From: Aquamicrobium sp. LC103
GTDB lineage: Bacteria > Pseudomonadota > Alphaproteobacteria > Rhizobiales > Rhizobiaceae
NCBI RefSeq assembly: GCF_001014615.2
Contig: NZ_LBCQ02000019.1
Coordinates: forward strand, 1-64,000
Reading direction: 5' to 3'
DNA: 64,000 nucleotides
A program made the translations under genes and the position numbers. Positions within the stretch are counted from its first letter, which is position 1; each line of letters opens with the position of its first letter. A model generated the notes under the pieces. The model saw nothing but the letters and a program-made list of their open reading frames with translations. It made no database searches and was not told where the DNA came from. Shown here piece after piece: positions 34,213-42,495 of this stretch.

Positions 34213-35000
34213 GCCGATCCCAGGAAGCGGGAGACAGTGGCATTGAATTGTTCGGGACTGTCGATGTTCGCTATGTGCGCGGCGTTCTCGACAAGGGCGA
34301 ATTCGGCGCCGGGAGTAGCGGCGGCCATCGTCCTCATGGCATCCGGCGGAGCACCCGTGTCGACGTCGCCGCAAACATAGAGCACCGGCAGCGACAGCCT
34401 GCCGAGAGAATTTAGATAGTCGAGCCGCTTCAGCGCGGCCGCACAGCCTGCATATCCATCCACCGTGGTGCGAACGAACATGGCCTTCACCTCGGCCAGC
34501 CTTTCGGGATTGGCGGAACGCCATTCAGGCGTGAACCAGCGGTCGGCGGTACCTTCCCACAATGCCTCGATGCCGCCTTTTCGCGCGGCCGTCACCCGGT
34601 CGTCCCAGCTCTTCGCAAAAGGCTCGGGGGCATCGGCTCGCGCATCGGCACAAACCAGCCGCGTAACGCGATCCGGATAAGCCAACGCAAGGCCGAGTCC
34701 CGTCATGCCACCCAAAGACAGGCCCATAAAGGCCGCCTTCTCGGCGCCGAAATGGTCGAGCACGGCCACCGCGTCCGAGACCAGGTCGTCGAAGCTGTAG
34801 TCGCCGGCTGGCGTATCGGAACCGCCATGACCGCGCGTGTCGTAGGACAGCACCGTGAAGCGTGCGTCGAGCATTTCACGCTGAGGACCCCACATCGTCC
34901 GGTCGGCACCAAGCGAATTGGACAGCAGAATGACATCCCCGTCCGCACCGCTGCGTTCAACGTCGAGGCTCCATCCGCCCCGGTCGATTCTTGACGCCAT
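34209..35000 (-). CDS. Alpha/beta hydrolase, 3-oxoadipate enol-lactonase (PcaD)-like
   Basis: 263-aa alpha/beta hydrolase. The nucleophile elbow Gly-Leu-Ser-Leu-Gly-Gly is near residues 93-98 (Ser95), the oxyanion region is 'LSNSLGADRTMW' near 26-37, an acid Asp near 'CGDVDTGAPP' and the His in 'ENAAHIANI' near the end. The segment after the elbow, 'MTGLGLALAYPDRV', is typical of enol-lactonases. Likely opens a lactone or ester in the ring-degradation route; translationally coupled to the deacetylase-like gene. Confidence 0.87.
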   Translation of the reverse strand: MASRIDRGGWSLDVERSGADGDVILLSNSLGADRTMWGPQREMLDARFTVLSYDTRGHGGSDTPAGDYSFDDLVSDAVAVLDHFGAEKAAFMGLSLGGMTGLGLALAYPDRVTRLVCADARADAPEPFAKSWDDRVTAARKGGIEALWEGTADRWFTPEWRSANPERLAEVKAMFVRTTVDGYAGCAAALKRLDYLNSLGRLSLPVLYVCGDVDTGAPPDAMRTMAAATPGAEFALVENAAHIANIDSPEQFNATVSRFLGSA

Positions 35001-35126
35001 ACAATACCCTCCCTCGCCGCGACGAGCGGCTTCTCCACAATCAGGATACCGGCACGGCGCAGGTGTAGAAATTATTTTCCACGCTATTCACCATCAGGTT
35101 TTCTGATAATGCCGGCAAATGACCCT

Positions 35127-36119
35127 TTAGAGCCTTGCCGTCTCGCCCGTGTCGGCGGAGCGCACGATGGCCTCGTAGAGCGCGATGTTGCCGACCAGTT
35201 CCTCGTCGCTCCACGGGTAGGTCTGTCGACCCGCTACGGCTTCGGCGAAGGCCTCCAGATTGGCAATGACGGCATCCGCCCACGGCAGATCTTGCGTAAC
35301 CGGCTGTTCGCCCGCCCTCGCCACGGTAAAGGTCGTCACGCCGCCGGGCGTATCGGGATGCGTGGCGTTACGCACTTCCACCCAGGCCTTCGATCCGAAC
35401 ACGTGATAGCGCATGTAATGCGGTGTCGCGAGGATAGCATTGAGGCTCGCGGTCATGCCTGCCTCGAACGCGATCTGCGCAACCACCATGTCACCCGTCG
35501 GCCAGCCCAGCACCCGATCGCGTGTCTGCGCCTGCACGCTGGTCGCGGGGCCGAACATCCAAAGGAACAGGTCGGTGAGGTGAATGCCCATCCCCGTCAT
35601 ACCGGCTCCCGGCGACAGTGCCTTGTCGGTTCGCCATCCGCCGGCCGGGATACCGATCAGCTTGTCGTGGCTGAAGGCAGCTTCGGCATGCATGATGGCG
35701 CCCAGCTCTCCCGCATCGATCATGGCCTTCAGCTTCTGCATCCCCGGCTCGAAACGCCTCTCATGGCCAATGCCAAGAACCTTGCCGTTCGCGCGACATG
35801 CGGCCAGCGAGCGTCTCGCACTGTCGGCTGTCAGGCCGAGGGGCTTTTCGCAGAAGACGTGCTTGCCGGCCGCGACCGCGGCGACCACCTGCTCCTCGTG
35901 GAACATATGCGGTGTCGTCAACACCACGGCGTCGACGGTGCCATTGACCAGCGCATCCTCGAACGAAGAAACCGCCGCGTACCCCATTGACGTTATCTCG
36001 TCATGCAATGAGGCTTGTGTCTCCGCGACGCAGACCACTCGGATTCCGGCATGACCCTTCAGCCGATTGCAGATGTGACGTCCCCACCAGCCGAAGCCTA
36101 TGACGGCAATATTCAACAT
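35127..36119 (-). CDS. Gfo/Idh/MocA-family oxidoreductase
   Basis: 330-aa NAD(P)-dependent dehydrogenase. The Rossmann start 'IAVIGFGWWGRHICNRLKGH' is at residues 4-23 and the conserved Glu-Lys-Pro motif (catalytic Lys region 'VFCEKPLGLTADSARR') near 93-108. The family oxidises sugars, inositol and related cyclic polyols. It is divergent from the TRAP binding-protein gene, sharing a 145-bp control region with a regulon-type dyad, and is separated from the downstream hydrolase gene by 126 bp. Confidence 0.92.
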   Translation of the reverse strand: MLNIAVIGFGWWGRHICNRLKGHAGIRVVCVAETQASLHDEITSMGYAAVSSFEDALVNGTVDAVVLTTPHMFHEEQVVAAVAAGKHVFCEKPLGLTADSARRSLAACRANGKVLGIGHERRFEPGMQKLKAMIDAGELGAIMHAEAAFSHDKLIGIPAGGWRTDKALSPGAGMTGMGIHLTDLFLWMFGPATSVQAQTRDRVLGWPTGDMVVAQIAFEAGMTASLNAILATPHYMRYHVFGSKAWVEVRNATHPDTPGGVTTFTVARAGEQPVTQDLPWADAVIANLEAFAEAVAGRQTYPWSDEELVGNIALYEAIVRSADTGETARL

Positions 36120-36172
36120 GGCTTATCTCCTCCGCTCGGGGGCCCTATTGACGCGGCCCCAACATCGTTCAA

Positions 36173-36190
36173 TGATTAGCAGGTGATAAA
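36173..36190. promoter_or_regulatory. Regulon-type operator between Gfo/Idh/MocA and TRAP binding protein
   Basis: On the minus strand TTTATCACCTGCTAATCA; its first eleven bases are identical to the dyad at 27040-27050 and 14 of 16 match overall. It lies 53 bp before one start and 74 bp before the other. Confidence 0.65.
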
Positions 36191-36264
36191 CAACAGGTCG
36201 CCGGCAATCAAGTCGTATCGGCCGTCTCGTTCGCAACTCGACGTACCAGGGAGGAAAGCGTCAC

Positions 36265-37353
36265 ATGGATCATAGTTGGAACCGCGTCCTTATCGCCGCC
36301 GCCGCGCTCGCAGGAGCCGTAGCGGCTTCGGGCATCACCGCAGCGCAGGCAGACACCTTCACGCTACGCGTGGGAACGGGGCACCCTGCGGGTCCGACGG
36401 TCTACGTCAATCTTGTGCAGGACTTCTTCGTGCCGGAGGTCAAGCGCCGGGTTTCGGAGGGGACCGAGCACGAAATCGAATTCATCGAAGGATATGGGGG
36501 TGCCATCGCAGGCGTGGCCGATACCCTGGAGGCCGTCGAAACCGGCCTTCTCGACGTCGGCGCCTATTGCTTCTGCTTCGAACCGTCGAAGCTCTTCATC
36601 CACAATTTCCCCTACTACACTCCCTTCGGCCCCGAAGATTCCGTGGTGGCACTTCAGGCGACACGCGCTGTCTACGACAAGGTTCCGTGGCTCGCCGAGG
36701 TTTTCGAGAAGGATTACAATCAGACCCTTCTGGGTCTCTCGGCATGGGACAACTACCACCTCGGAACGACGATGGAATGGAATACCGTCGCCGATTTGAA
36801 AGGCGTCAAAATCGCGGGGGCGGGACCGAACCTGCCCTGGCTCGAATATGCAGGCGCGGTGCCGGTCCAGTCGGCCCTGCCCGACGGCTACATGAGCATG
36901 TCTACCGGCGTATACAACGGCTGGATCATGTTCCCGTCGTCCTATCTGGGCTATCGCTACTACGAGCCTTCGCCCTATTACACGCTGATCGGCTTCGGTG
37001 CTATGGGCGTCAACGGCCTGACCATGAACAACAACTCTCTGGCGCGTCTGCCCGAGGATGTCCAGCAGATCATCCGCGAAGTCGGCTTGGAGTACGAAAA
37101 GAAGAGCGGCGAGGAACTGAACGCCCGTCAGGCCGCCGGACTGAAGGGGCTTGAGGAAGCCGGTGCCAAGATCCGCGAACTCCCGGACGAAATCCGTGCG
37201 CAGTGGGCGGAGTCCCTCGCCAACTATCCGAGCATCCAGGCCAGGGACGCCGACGGTCGCGGCATGCCCGGGACCGAGGTGATGCGCGCATTCCTCGACG
37301 CAGTTTCCGAGACGGGCCACACCTGGCTGGTCGAATACAAGCTCGAGGATTGA
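36265..37353 (+). CDS. TRAP transporter substrate-binding protein (DctP type)
   Basis: 362-aa periplasmic binding protein. Signal peptide residues 1-29, cleaved after Ala-Gln-Ala. Mature sequence begins 'DTFTLRVGTGHPAGPTVYVN'; the conserved 'VADLKGVKIAG' block with the ligand-binding Arg-equivalent position and the 'GWIMFPSSYLGYRYYEPS' segment follow. The typical conserved Arg of DctP before the second lobe is Lys/Ala here (Gly-Val-Lys-Ile), so the ligand may not be a simple dicarboxylate. The matching permeases are the divergent genes at 31337-33234. GGGAGGAAA precedes the ATG. Confidence 0.87.
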   Translation: MDHSWNRVLIAAAALAGAVAASGITAAQADTFTLRVGTGHPAGPTVYVNLVQDFFVPEVKRRVSEGTEHEIEFIEGYGGAIAGVADTLEAVETGLLDVGAYCFCFEPSKLFIHNFPYYTPFGPEDSVVALQATRAVYDKVPWLAEVFEKDYNQTLLGLSAWDNYHLGTTMEWNTVADLKGVKIAGAGPNLPWLEYAGAVPVQSALPDGYMSMSTGVYNGWIMFPSSYLGYRYYEPSPYYTLIGFGAMGVNGLTMNNNSLARLPEDVQQIIREVGLEYEKKSGEELNARQAAGLKGLEEAGAKIRELPDEIRAQWAESLANYPSIQARDADGRGMPGTEVMRAFLDAVSETGHTWLVEYKLED

Positions 37354-37372
37354 TCTCGGTCAAACATGCAAG

Positions 37373-37397
37373 AGCGGCCGGTTAACCCCCGGCCGCT
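37373..37397 (+). terminator. Rho-independent terminator
   Basis: AGCGGCCGG (37373-37381) pairs perfectly with CCGGCCGCT (37389-37397) across a 7-nt loop and is followed by TTTCTT. It lies 20 bp after the TRAP binding-protein stop and just before the convergent molybdenum-hydroxylase end. Confidence 0.85.
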
Positions 37398-37422
37398 TTT
37401 CTTATGGGATCGGAAGTTCAAG

Positions 37423-39795
37423 TCAGTCGACCGTGCCCAACGCCCGCAATATCCGTTCGGGCGACATCGGCATTTTCGAGATCGAGCAACCGAGCGGTGC
37501 CAAAGCGTCGTTGACCGCATTCATGATCGCGCCCGGAGCGCCCGCCGTGCCCGCTTCACCCGCGCCCTTCGCGCCCAGTTCGGACGTCGATGTCGGCGTC
37601 ATCACATGGGCGATCTCGATGTCCGGCATCTCGACTGACATCGGCACGAGGTAGTCGGCCATGCTCGCATTGAGCAGTTGGCCGTCATCGGAATAGACGC
37701 ATTCCTCGTAAAGCGCGCCGCCAATGCCCTGCACCACGCCGCCACGGATCTGTTCATCGACGAGTTGCTCGTTGATGATGGTGCCGACATCCTCGACCAC
37801 CCAGTGCTTCAGCAGCTTGACGATGCCGGTATCCGTATCGACCTCTACATAGGAAGCCATCGCCCCGTTGGTGAAAACGAACGGCACGTCGGAAACCTTG
37901 TAGTGGCGGGTTGCGATGAACTCCGGCGACAGACCGGCGGGCAATTCGTTGCCGCGGTAATAGACCATCCTGGCCAGGTCGGCGAGCGTCATGCGCTCGG
38001 TTCCGTCAAGGTCGGTGACCGCGCCCCTGAAGATGTCCAGCGCGCCCGGCTTGGCCTGAAGCACGGCGGCCGCGGCCTCCAACACCTGCGCCTTCAGCGC
38101 CTTGCATGCCTGAAGCATGGCTTCGCCGCCGATGCCTGCTCCGCGCGAAGCCCATGTGCCGCCGCCATAAGGCACGACCGCCGTATCGCCGGTCTTGACA
38201 TGGACCATGTCGAGATCGACCCCAAATCCGTCCGCTGCGATTTGGGCCAGCATGGCGTCCGTGCCTTGTCCTTGCTCCGTGATCGAACTTGCGACATGCA
38301 ACGCACCCGACGCGTCCAGCCGCGCCGAAGCACCGTCCTGCGCCGCGATCGGCGCCCCACCCACGCCGTAGAACATCGGGCTGGGATTCGTGACCTCGAC
38401 CATCGAGACGATGCCAATGCCGCGATACACCCCCCGCCCGCGAAGCCGGTCGCGCTCCTGCTTGAGCGCTTCGTAGTCCATCAGGTCGAGCAGTTTCGCC
38501 AGGCACTTCTGGTGCGACAGATCCGCAAATTTCATCCCTTGCGCTGACACATGCGGATAGGCGTCGTCAGGTACGAGATTGATCCGGCGTAGTTCCGCCG
38601 GATCGCAGCCCGTCGCTTTCGCCAGTTCGTCCATGACGCCTTCCATGATCGCCATCGCGATCGGATGGCCGACGGCGCGATATTGGCAGGTAGGCACCTT
38701 GTTCTGAAACACCACCCGCAAACGGCCCCTATAAGCGGGAATGCGGTAAGGCGCACCCGTCAGGTTGATGACCTGATTGCCTTCGATGCCCGAGGAGCGC
38801 GGATAGACGCTGTAAGGGCCGATGCCGGTAATGTCGTCAACGTCCAGCGCCTGCAGGAGCCCCTCCCCGTTGATAGCGGCCTTCACACGCACACGGTGCT
38901 CGCGCGCATGAATGTCGCTCTGGAAGCTCTCCAACCGGTCAGCCGCGAACTTCACCGGCCGTTTCAGGAGCTTTGCCGCACCCGCCACCGCAATCTCGTC
39001 CCCATAGGTGTGGACCTTGATTCCGAAGGAGCCGCCGACATCGTCAGAGATGACACGGACCCGTCCTTCCGGAATGCCGAGATGCTTGGCCAGCACCACC
39101 TGGATCATGTGCGGGGCCTGCCCGGAATAATGCATCGTCATGCGATCTTCGGCCGGATCGTATTCGCAAACGCAGCCGCGCGGCTCGAGCGTGACGCCCG
39201 TGTGGCGGCCGAAATCGAAACTGCGCTCGACGACGGTGTTGGCGGGATCGGCGAAGGCGGCATCGACATCTCCCGCTTCCACCTTGCGTTCCCAGCACAA
39301 GTTGCTGTCGTAACCGGGATGGATCAGCGGCGAGCGCGGCTCCAGCGCTTCTTCCATGTCGCAAACCGCGTCGAGTGGGTCGTAGTCAACGTCGACCAGC
39401 GTGGCCGCGTCCTCGGCAATGGCGCGGCTGGATGCCAGCACCATCGCAACCGGCTCACCCTGCCAGCGCGCTGTGTCGGTCGCCACGCATGGCTGCGGGG
39501 GCGAGCGCATGCCTGACAAATGAGTCAGCACGCCGACCCAGGGGCTGACGACATCCACGATATCGCGTCCGGTCAGGACAGATGCAACTCCTTCCACCGC
39601 AAGCGCCGCGGTGGCGTCGATGGAGACGATGCGCGCATGCGCGAAGGGCGAGCGGACAAAGACGACGTGCAGCATTCGCGGAAGCGATTTGTCGTCTATG
39701 TATTTGCCGCGACCGGCCATCAACCGCGTTATGTTGGGTCGCGGCACCCGGGAACCGATGTAGCTGTTGGGCCGGTCGTATTTCGTCAGCGTCAT
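37423..39795 (-). CDS. Molybdenum hydroxylase large (Mo-binding) subunit, xanthine dehydrogenase family
   Basis: 790-aa subunit binding molybdenum cofactor. 'DVGGSFGIKVHTYGDE' (a cofactor-binding block) and the C-terminal 'GAKGAGEAGTAGAPGA' with the catalytic Glu (Glu747) are present. It lacks the Ala-Tyr-x-Cys-Ser-Phe-Arg loop of CO dehydrogenase; the 'YRAVGHPIA' sequence is in its place. Family members hydroxylate N-heterocycles (nicotinate, quinoline, xanthine), aldehydes or similar. The start at 39795 was chosen because it overlaps the iron-sulfur gene stop (ATGA). Catalysis requires the next two subunits. Confidence 0.93.
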   Translation of the reverse strand: MTLTKYDRPNSYIGSRVPRPNITRLMAGRGKYIDDKSLPRMLHVVFVRSPFAHARIVSIDATAALAVEGVASVLTGRDIVDVVSPWVGVLTHLSGMRSPPQPCVATDTARWQGEPVAMVLASSRAIAEDAATLVDVDYDPLDAVCDMEEALEPRSPLIHPGYDSNLCWERKVEAGDVDAAFADPANTVVERSFDFGRHTGVTLEPRGCVCEYDPAEDRMTMHYSGQAPHMIQVVLAKHLGIPEGRVRVISDDVGGSFGIKVHTYGDEIAVAGAAKLLKRPVKFAADRLESFQSDIHAREHRVRVKAAINGEGLLQALDVDDITGIGPYSVYPRSSGIEGNQVINLTGAPYRIPAYRGRLRVVFQNKVPTCQYRAVGHPIAMAIMEGVMDELAKATGCDPAELRRINLVPDDAYPHVSAQGMKFADLSHQKCLAKLLDLMDYEALKQERDRLRGRGVYRGIGIVSMVEVTNPSPMFYGVGGAPIAAQDGASARLDASGALHVASSITEQGQGTDAMLAQIAADGFGVDLDMVHVKTGDTAVVPYGGGTWASRGAGIGGEAMLQACKALKAQVLEAAAAVLQAKPGALDIFRGAVTDLDGTERMTLADLARMVYYRGNELPAGLSPEFIATRHYKVSDVPFVFTNGAMASYVEVDTDTGIVKLLKHWVVEDVGTIINEQLVDEQIRGGVVQGIGGALYEECVYSDDGQLLNASMADYLVPMSVEMPDIEIAHVMTPTSTSELGAKGAGEAGTAGAPGAIMNAVNDALAPLGCSISKMPMSPERILRALGTVD

Positions 39796-40283
39796 GTATC
39801 GCTCCCCGAACGGCGAGCCACGGCGACCTCGACGATCGCATCGACGATCGCCTGGTAGCCGGTGCAGCGGCAGTAGTTTCCTGAAAGGTAGCTGCGCACC
39901 TCCTCGCGGGTTGGAACACGGTCGATGCAAGCCAGCAATTCCGATGTCGTGACCAGCATGCCCGGTGTGCAGAACCCGCATTGGAGCGCGTTACGGCGAT
40001 GAAACGCCGCTTGGATGTCGGCAATCTCGCCGCTTTCCGACAGCCCCTCGATAGTTTCGATCTCCGCGCCGTCCGCCTGGACGGCCAAGGTGAGGCAACC
40101 GCGCACGATGTCGCCATTCATGCGCACGGTACACGCGCCGCAGACGCCGTGCTCGCAGCCGACATGAGTGCCCGTCAATTGCAGATGAAGACGCAGGAAA
40201 TCGGCAAGATGCTGCCTGGGCTCGACAAGAGCCGACACTGCTTCTCCATTTACCTTCAGCCGGATCGGCATCGTTTCGGTCAC
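39792..40283 (-). CDS. Molybdenum hydroxylase 2Fe-2S subunit
   Basis: 163-aa electron-transfer subunit with two [2Fe-2S] clusters. First cluster: Cys43, Cys48, Cys51 and Cys63 in a plant-type ferredoxin domain; second: Cys102, Cys105, Cys138 and Cys140 in the C-terminal helical domain ('CGFCTPG', 'CRCTGY'). It passes electrons from the molybdenum to FAD. Both ends overlap neighbours, giving the order FAD subunit, Fe-S subunit, Mo subunit in one operon. Confidence 0.95.
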   Translation of the reverse strand: MTETMPIRLKVNGEAVSALVEPRQHLADFLRLHLQLTGTHVGCEHGVCGACTVRMNGDIVRGCLTLAVQADGAEIETIEGLSESGEIADIQAAFHRRNALQCGFCTPGMLVTTSELLACIDRVPTREEVRSYLSGNYCRCTGYQAIVDAIVEVAVARRSGSDT

Positions 40284-41134
40284 GCGCTTGCTCCTCCGTC
40301 CAAGCTAAGGAGGACCCTCCGCATCAGCACTCCTGCAAGATGCCGCTTCATATTCTCGGATGCGTTGAGGTCACCAAAGACGTACATCTCCCGTGTCGCG
40401 ACTTCGGCACACTCTGCCGGAGATGCGCCGGACACGAACGCGTCTTCCGCCGCGGTCGAACGGAGCGCCCGATCGGATATGGCGAAATAAGCCATGCGCG
40501 CTCGGCGGCCTGTTGTCATAACCGCAAGACCTGCCATCGCGTAGTCGCCATGCCGCCGCGCAATCTCCTCGAAACCATGACGCGCGCCCTCCGCCGGAAG
40601 GGGTATCTCGATCCCTGTCAGGAGCTCGCCCTCTTCGAGAGCGGTTTCGTAGAGACCCAGATAGAAATCATCGATGGGAATGCTTCGCTTTCCCGCGGGA
40701 CCGTTCGCGTGAATGACGGCATCTAGAGCAAGCATGCACGCCGGCATCTCGGAAGCCGGGTCGCCAAGCGCGATGGATCCTCCGATCGTGCCGCGATTGC
40801 GGATCGCCGGATGAGCGACGTGAACATATGCCTCGGCTATCAGCGGCAGCCTTTTCCTCACAAGACTGCTTCGGGCCACGGAGGCATGCGTCGTCAACGC
40901 GCCGATATGGATGGCATTGCCCCTCTGTTCGATGCCTTTCAAGCTTTCGATTCGCGTCAGGTCGATCAGCGTGCCCGCTTCGCTGACCCGGAAGTTCAAC
41001 GTCGCCATGAGGCTTTGGCCGCCTGCGAGATACTGGGCTCCCTCGCCGACTTCCAAGAAGAGCCGAACGGCATCCTCGGCGCTTTCCGCGCGCCGATAGC
41101 CAAATGCGCCTGGTTTCAACTTTTCCTCCGTCAC
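40280..41134 (-). CDS. Molybdenum hydroxylase FAD-binding subunit (CoxM type)
   Basis: 284-aa flavin subunit. The FAD-binding blocks 'YLAGGQSLMATLNFRV' (residues ~35-50) and 'RNRGTIGGSIALGDPASEMP' (~110-129) are those of CoxM/NdhF-type proteins. First gene of the three-subunit operon; a dyad of the regulon family lies 33-48 bp upstream of the start. Confidence 0.94.
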   Translation of the reverse strand: MTEEKLKPGAFGYRRAESAEDAVRLFLEVGEGAQYLAGGQSLMATLNFRVSEAGTLIDLTRIESLKGIEQRGNAIHIGALTTHASVARSSLVRKRLPLIAEAYVHVAHPAIRNRGTIGGSIALGDPASEMPACMLALDAVIHANGPAGKRSIPIDDFYLGLYETALEEGELLTGIEIPLPAEGARHGFEEIARRHGDYAMAGLAVMTTGRRARMAYFAISDRALRSTAAEDAFVSGASPAECAEVATREMYVFGDLNASENMKRHLAGVLMRRVLLSLDGGASA

Positions 41135-41462
41135 GACCGTCGAAAGCGCCGACGAGCAAAACGTTATCTATCACTCGATAATTTACAAGGCAAATGTTTA
41201 GACCGGGCGGTGCAAGCGCACTCAAAATACCGAAGCGATCGACGGCAAGATGTTGGAAAGCACCGCAACGCAGCACGAGTTCGGTCCCCCGATCTCCGAC
41301 GCGGTCGTCGACTGGGTGTTACGCCTCACCATCCTGAGATAAGGCAAACGGCGCCGCAGGCAGTTTCCGGTAGTATCGCACCATCGAGGCCGAGATGGCC
41401 CTGCTTGACAATGCGAGATTCCCACCTATACGTATAAGTAATACGTATCAGGAGACTTTGCA
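41135..41462. promoter_or_regulatory. Divergent control region between Mo hydroxylase and LacI/ABC operon
   Basis: 328-bp gap. Leftward: TTATCTATCACTCGATAA at 41164-41181, closely related to the site at 3088-3105. Rightward: TTGACA at 41405-41410, about 16 bp from TATACG at 41427-41432, giving a promoter, with two copies of the palindrome ATACGTAT (41428-41435 and 41441-41448) across its -10 and start region. CAGGAGA precedes the TTG at 41463. A 30-codon frame at 41251-41343 shows no recognisable family and is not called. Confidence 0.6.
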
Positions 41463-42470
41463 TTGCCACCGCGCCGGCCCACACAAAAGGACATCGCTGG
41501 TCTCGCAGGCGTCTCGCAGGCGACGGTTTCAATGGTGCTGAACGACAGCGAGGCACCGGCGATCCCGGCCGAAACGCGACAGCGGATCGTTGATGCGGCC
41601 AAATCGCTCGGATATTCACCGAACCGCTTCGCGCAGGCGCTGAAGACCCGCCGGACGATGACGATCGCCTGCATCGTTCCCGATATCACCAACCCGTTCT
41701 ATCCGTCTCTCATTCGCGGCGTGCAGAAGGCGGCGCAGGCGCAGGGTTACGATGTGATCGCCGTCAACACCGACGGTCTGGCCGAACAGGAGCGCCATTT
41801 CGTGACATGGGCCGGCGAAGGGCGCGTGGACGGCGTGATCGGCGTCTTCTTCAACACCCGAGCTCCCGATCTCGCGGCATTGGTCGATTCCGACATTCCC
41901 ATCGTGCGCATAGAGGCTTCCCGAAAGACGGGCGGCGACCTGGCCATCGACGACCTCTACGTCGACAGCCGGGCAGCCGCGCGTGCAGTCACGGAATATC
42001 TCATAGGCAAGGGCCACCGCCGGATCGCGATGGTGGCGGGGATCGGCGGGCCTCAGTCGGAGCGGATCGAAGGTTACCGCGAGGCGGTGGCCGAGATCGG
42101 CGAGATGCCGCTCGTCCATGTCGAGCAAAATTTCGACGAGAAAGGCGGACTGCGCGCCGCGGAAAAGCTGTTGGCCAAGGAACCGCATTTTTCGGCCGTC
42201 TTCGCTGCCAACGATCTGATGGCAATCGGCGTCATGCAGACGTTGCGGGAACGCCAAATCGACATCCCCGGACGAGTCGCGGTCGTCGGCTTCGACGACA
42301 TTTCGGCAGCCCGGCTCGTGACGCCGTCGCTGACGACCGTCACGCAATTTCAGGACCGCATGGGAGAACGGGCCGCGGCGATCCTGGTCGAACGCATGCA
42401 GGGCAAGCGATCGGGGCCGGGCACGACCGAAATGATGCCGTTCAAACTGGTCGAACGGGATTCGGCCTGA
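41463..42470 (+). CDS. LacI-family transcriptional regulator
   Basis: 335-aa regulator. Helix-turn-helix 'TQKDIAGLAGVSQATVSMVL' (about residues 7-26), hinge and effector domain as in LacI/GalR. The start is TTG at 41463, with AGGAG at 41450-41454. It is the first gene of the sugar-type ABC operon (26 bp gap to the binding protein) and likely binds the ATACGTAT pair at its own promoter, so repression covers the importer too. Confidence 0.93.
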   Translation: MPPRRPTQKDIAGLAGVSQATVSMVLNDSEAPAIPAETRQRIVDAAKSLGYSPNRFAQALKTRRTMTIACIVPDITNPFYPSLIRGVQKAAQAQGYDVIAVNTDGLAEQERHFVTWAGEGRVDGVIGVFFNTRAPDLAALVDSDIPIVRIEASRKTGGDLAIDDLYVDSRAAARAVTEYLIGKGHRRIAMVAGIGGPQSERIEGYREAVAEIGEMPLVHVEQNFDEKGGLRAAEKLLAKEPHFSAVFAANDLMAIGVMQTLRERQIDIPGRVAVVGFDDISAARLVTPSLTTVTQFQDRMGERAAAILVERMQGKRSGPGTTEMMPFKLVERDSA

Positions 42471-42495
42471 AGCAACGAACTTCAAGGAGGAGACA

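Noticed and set aside
41251-41343. 30-codon frame in the intergenic region before lacI
   Set aside because: No ribosome-binding site or homology recognised; could be a gene remnant but cannot be supported.
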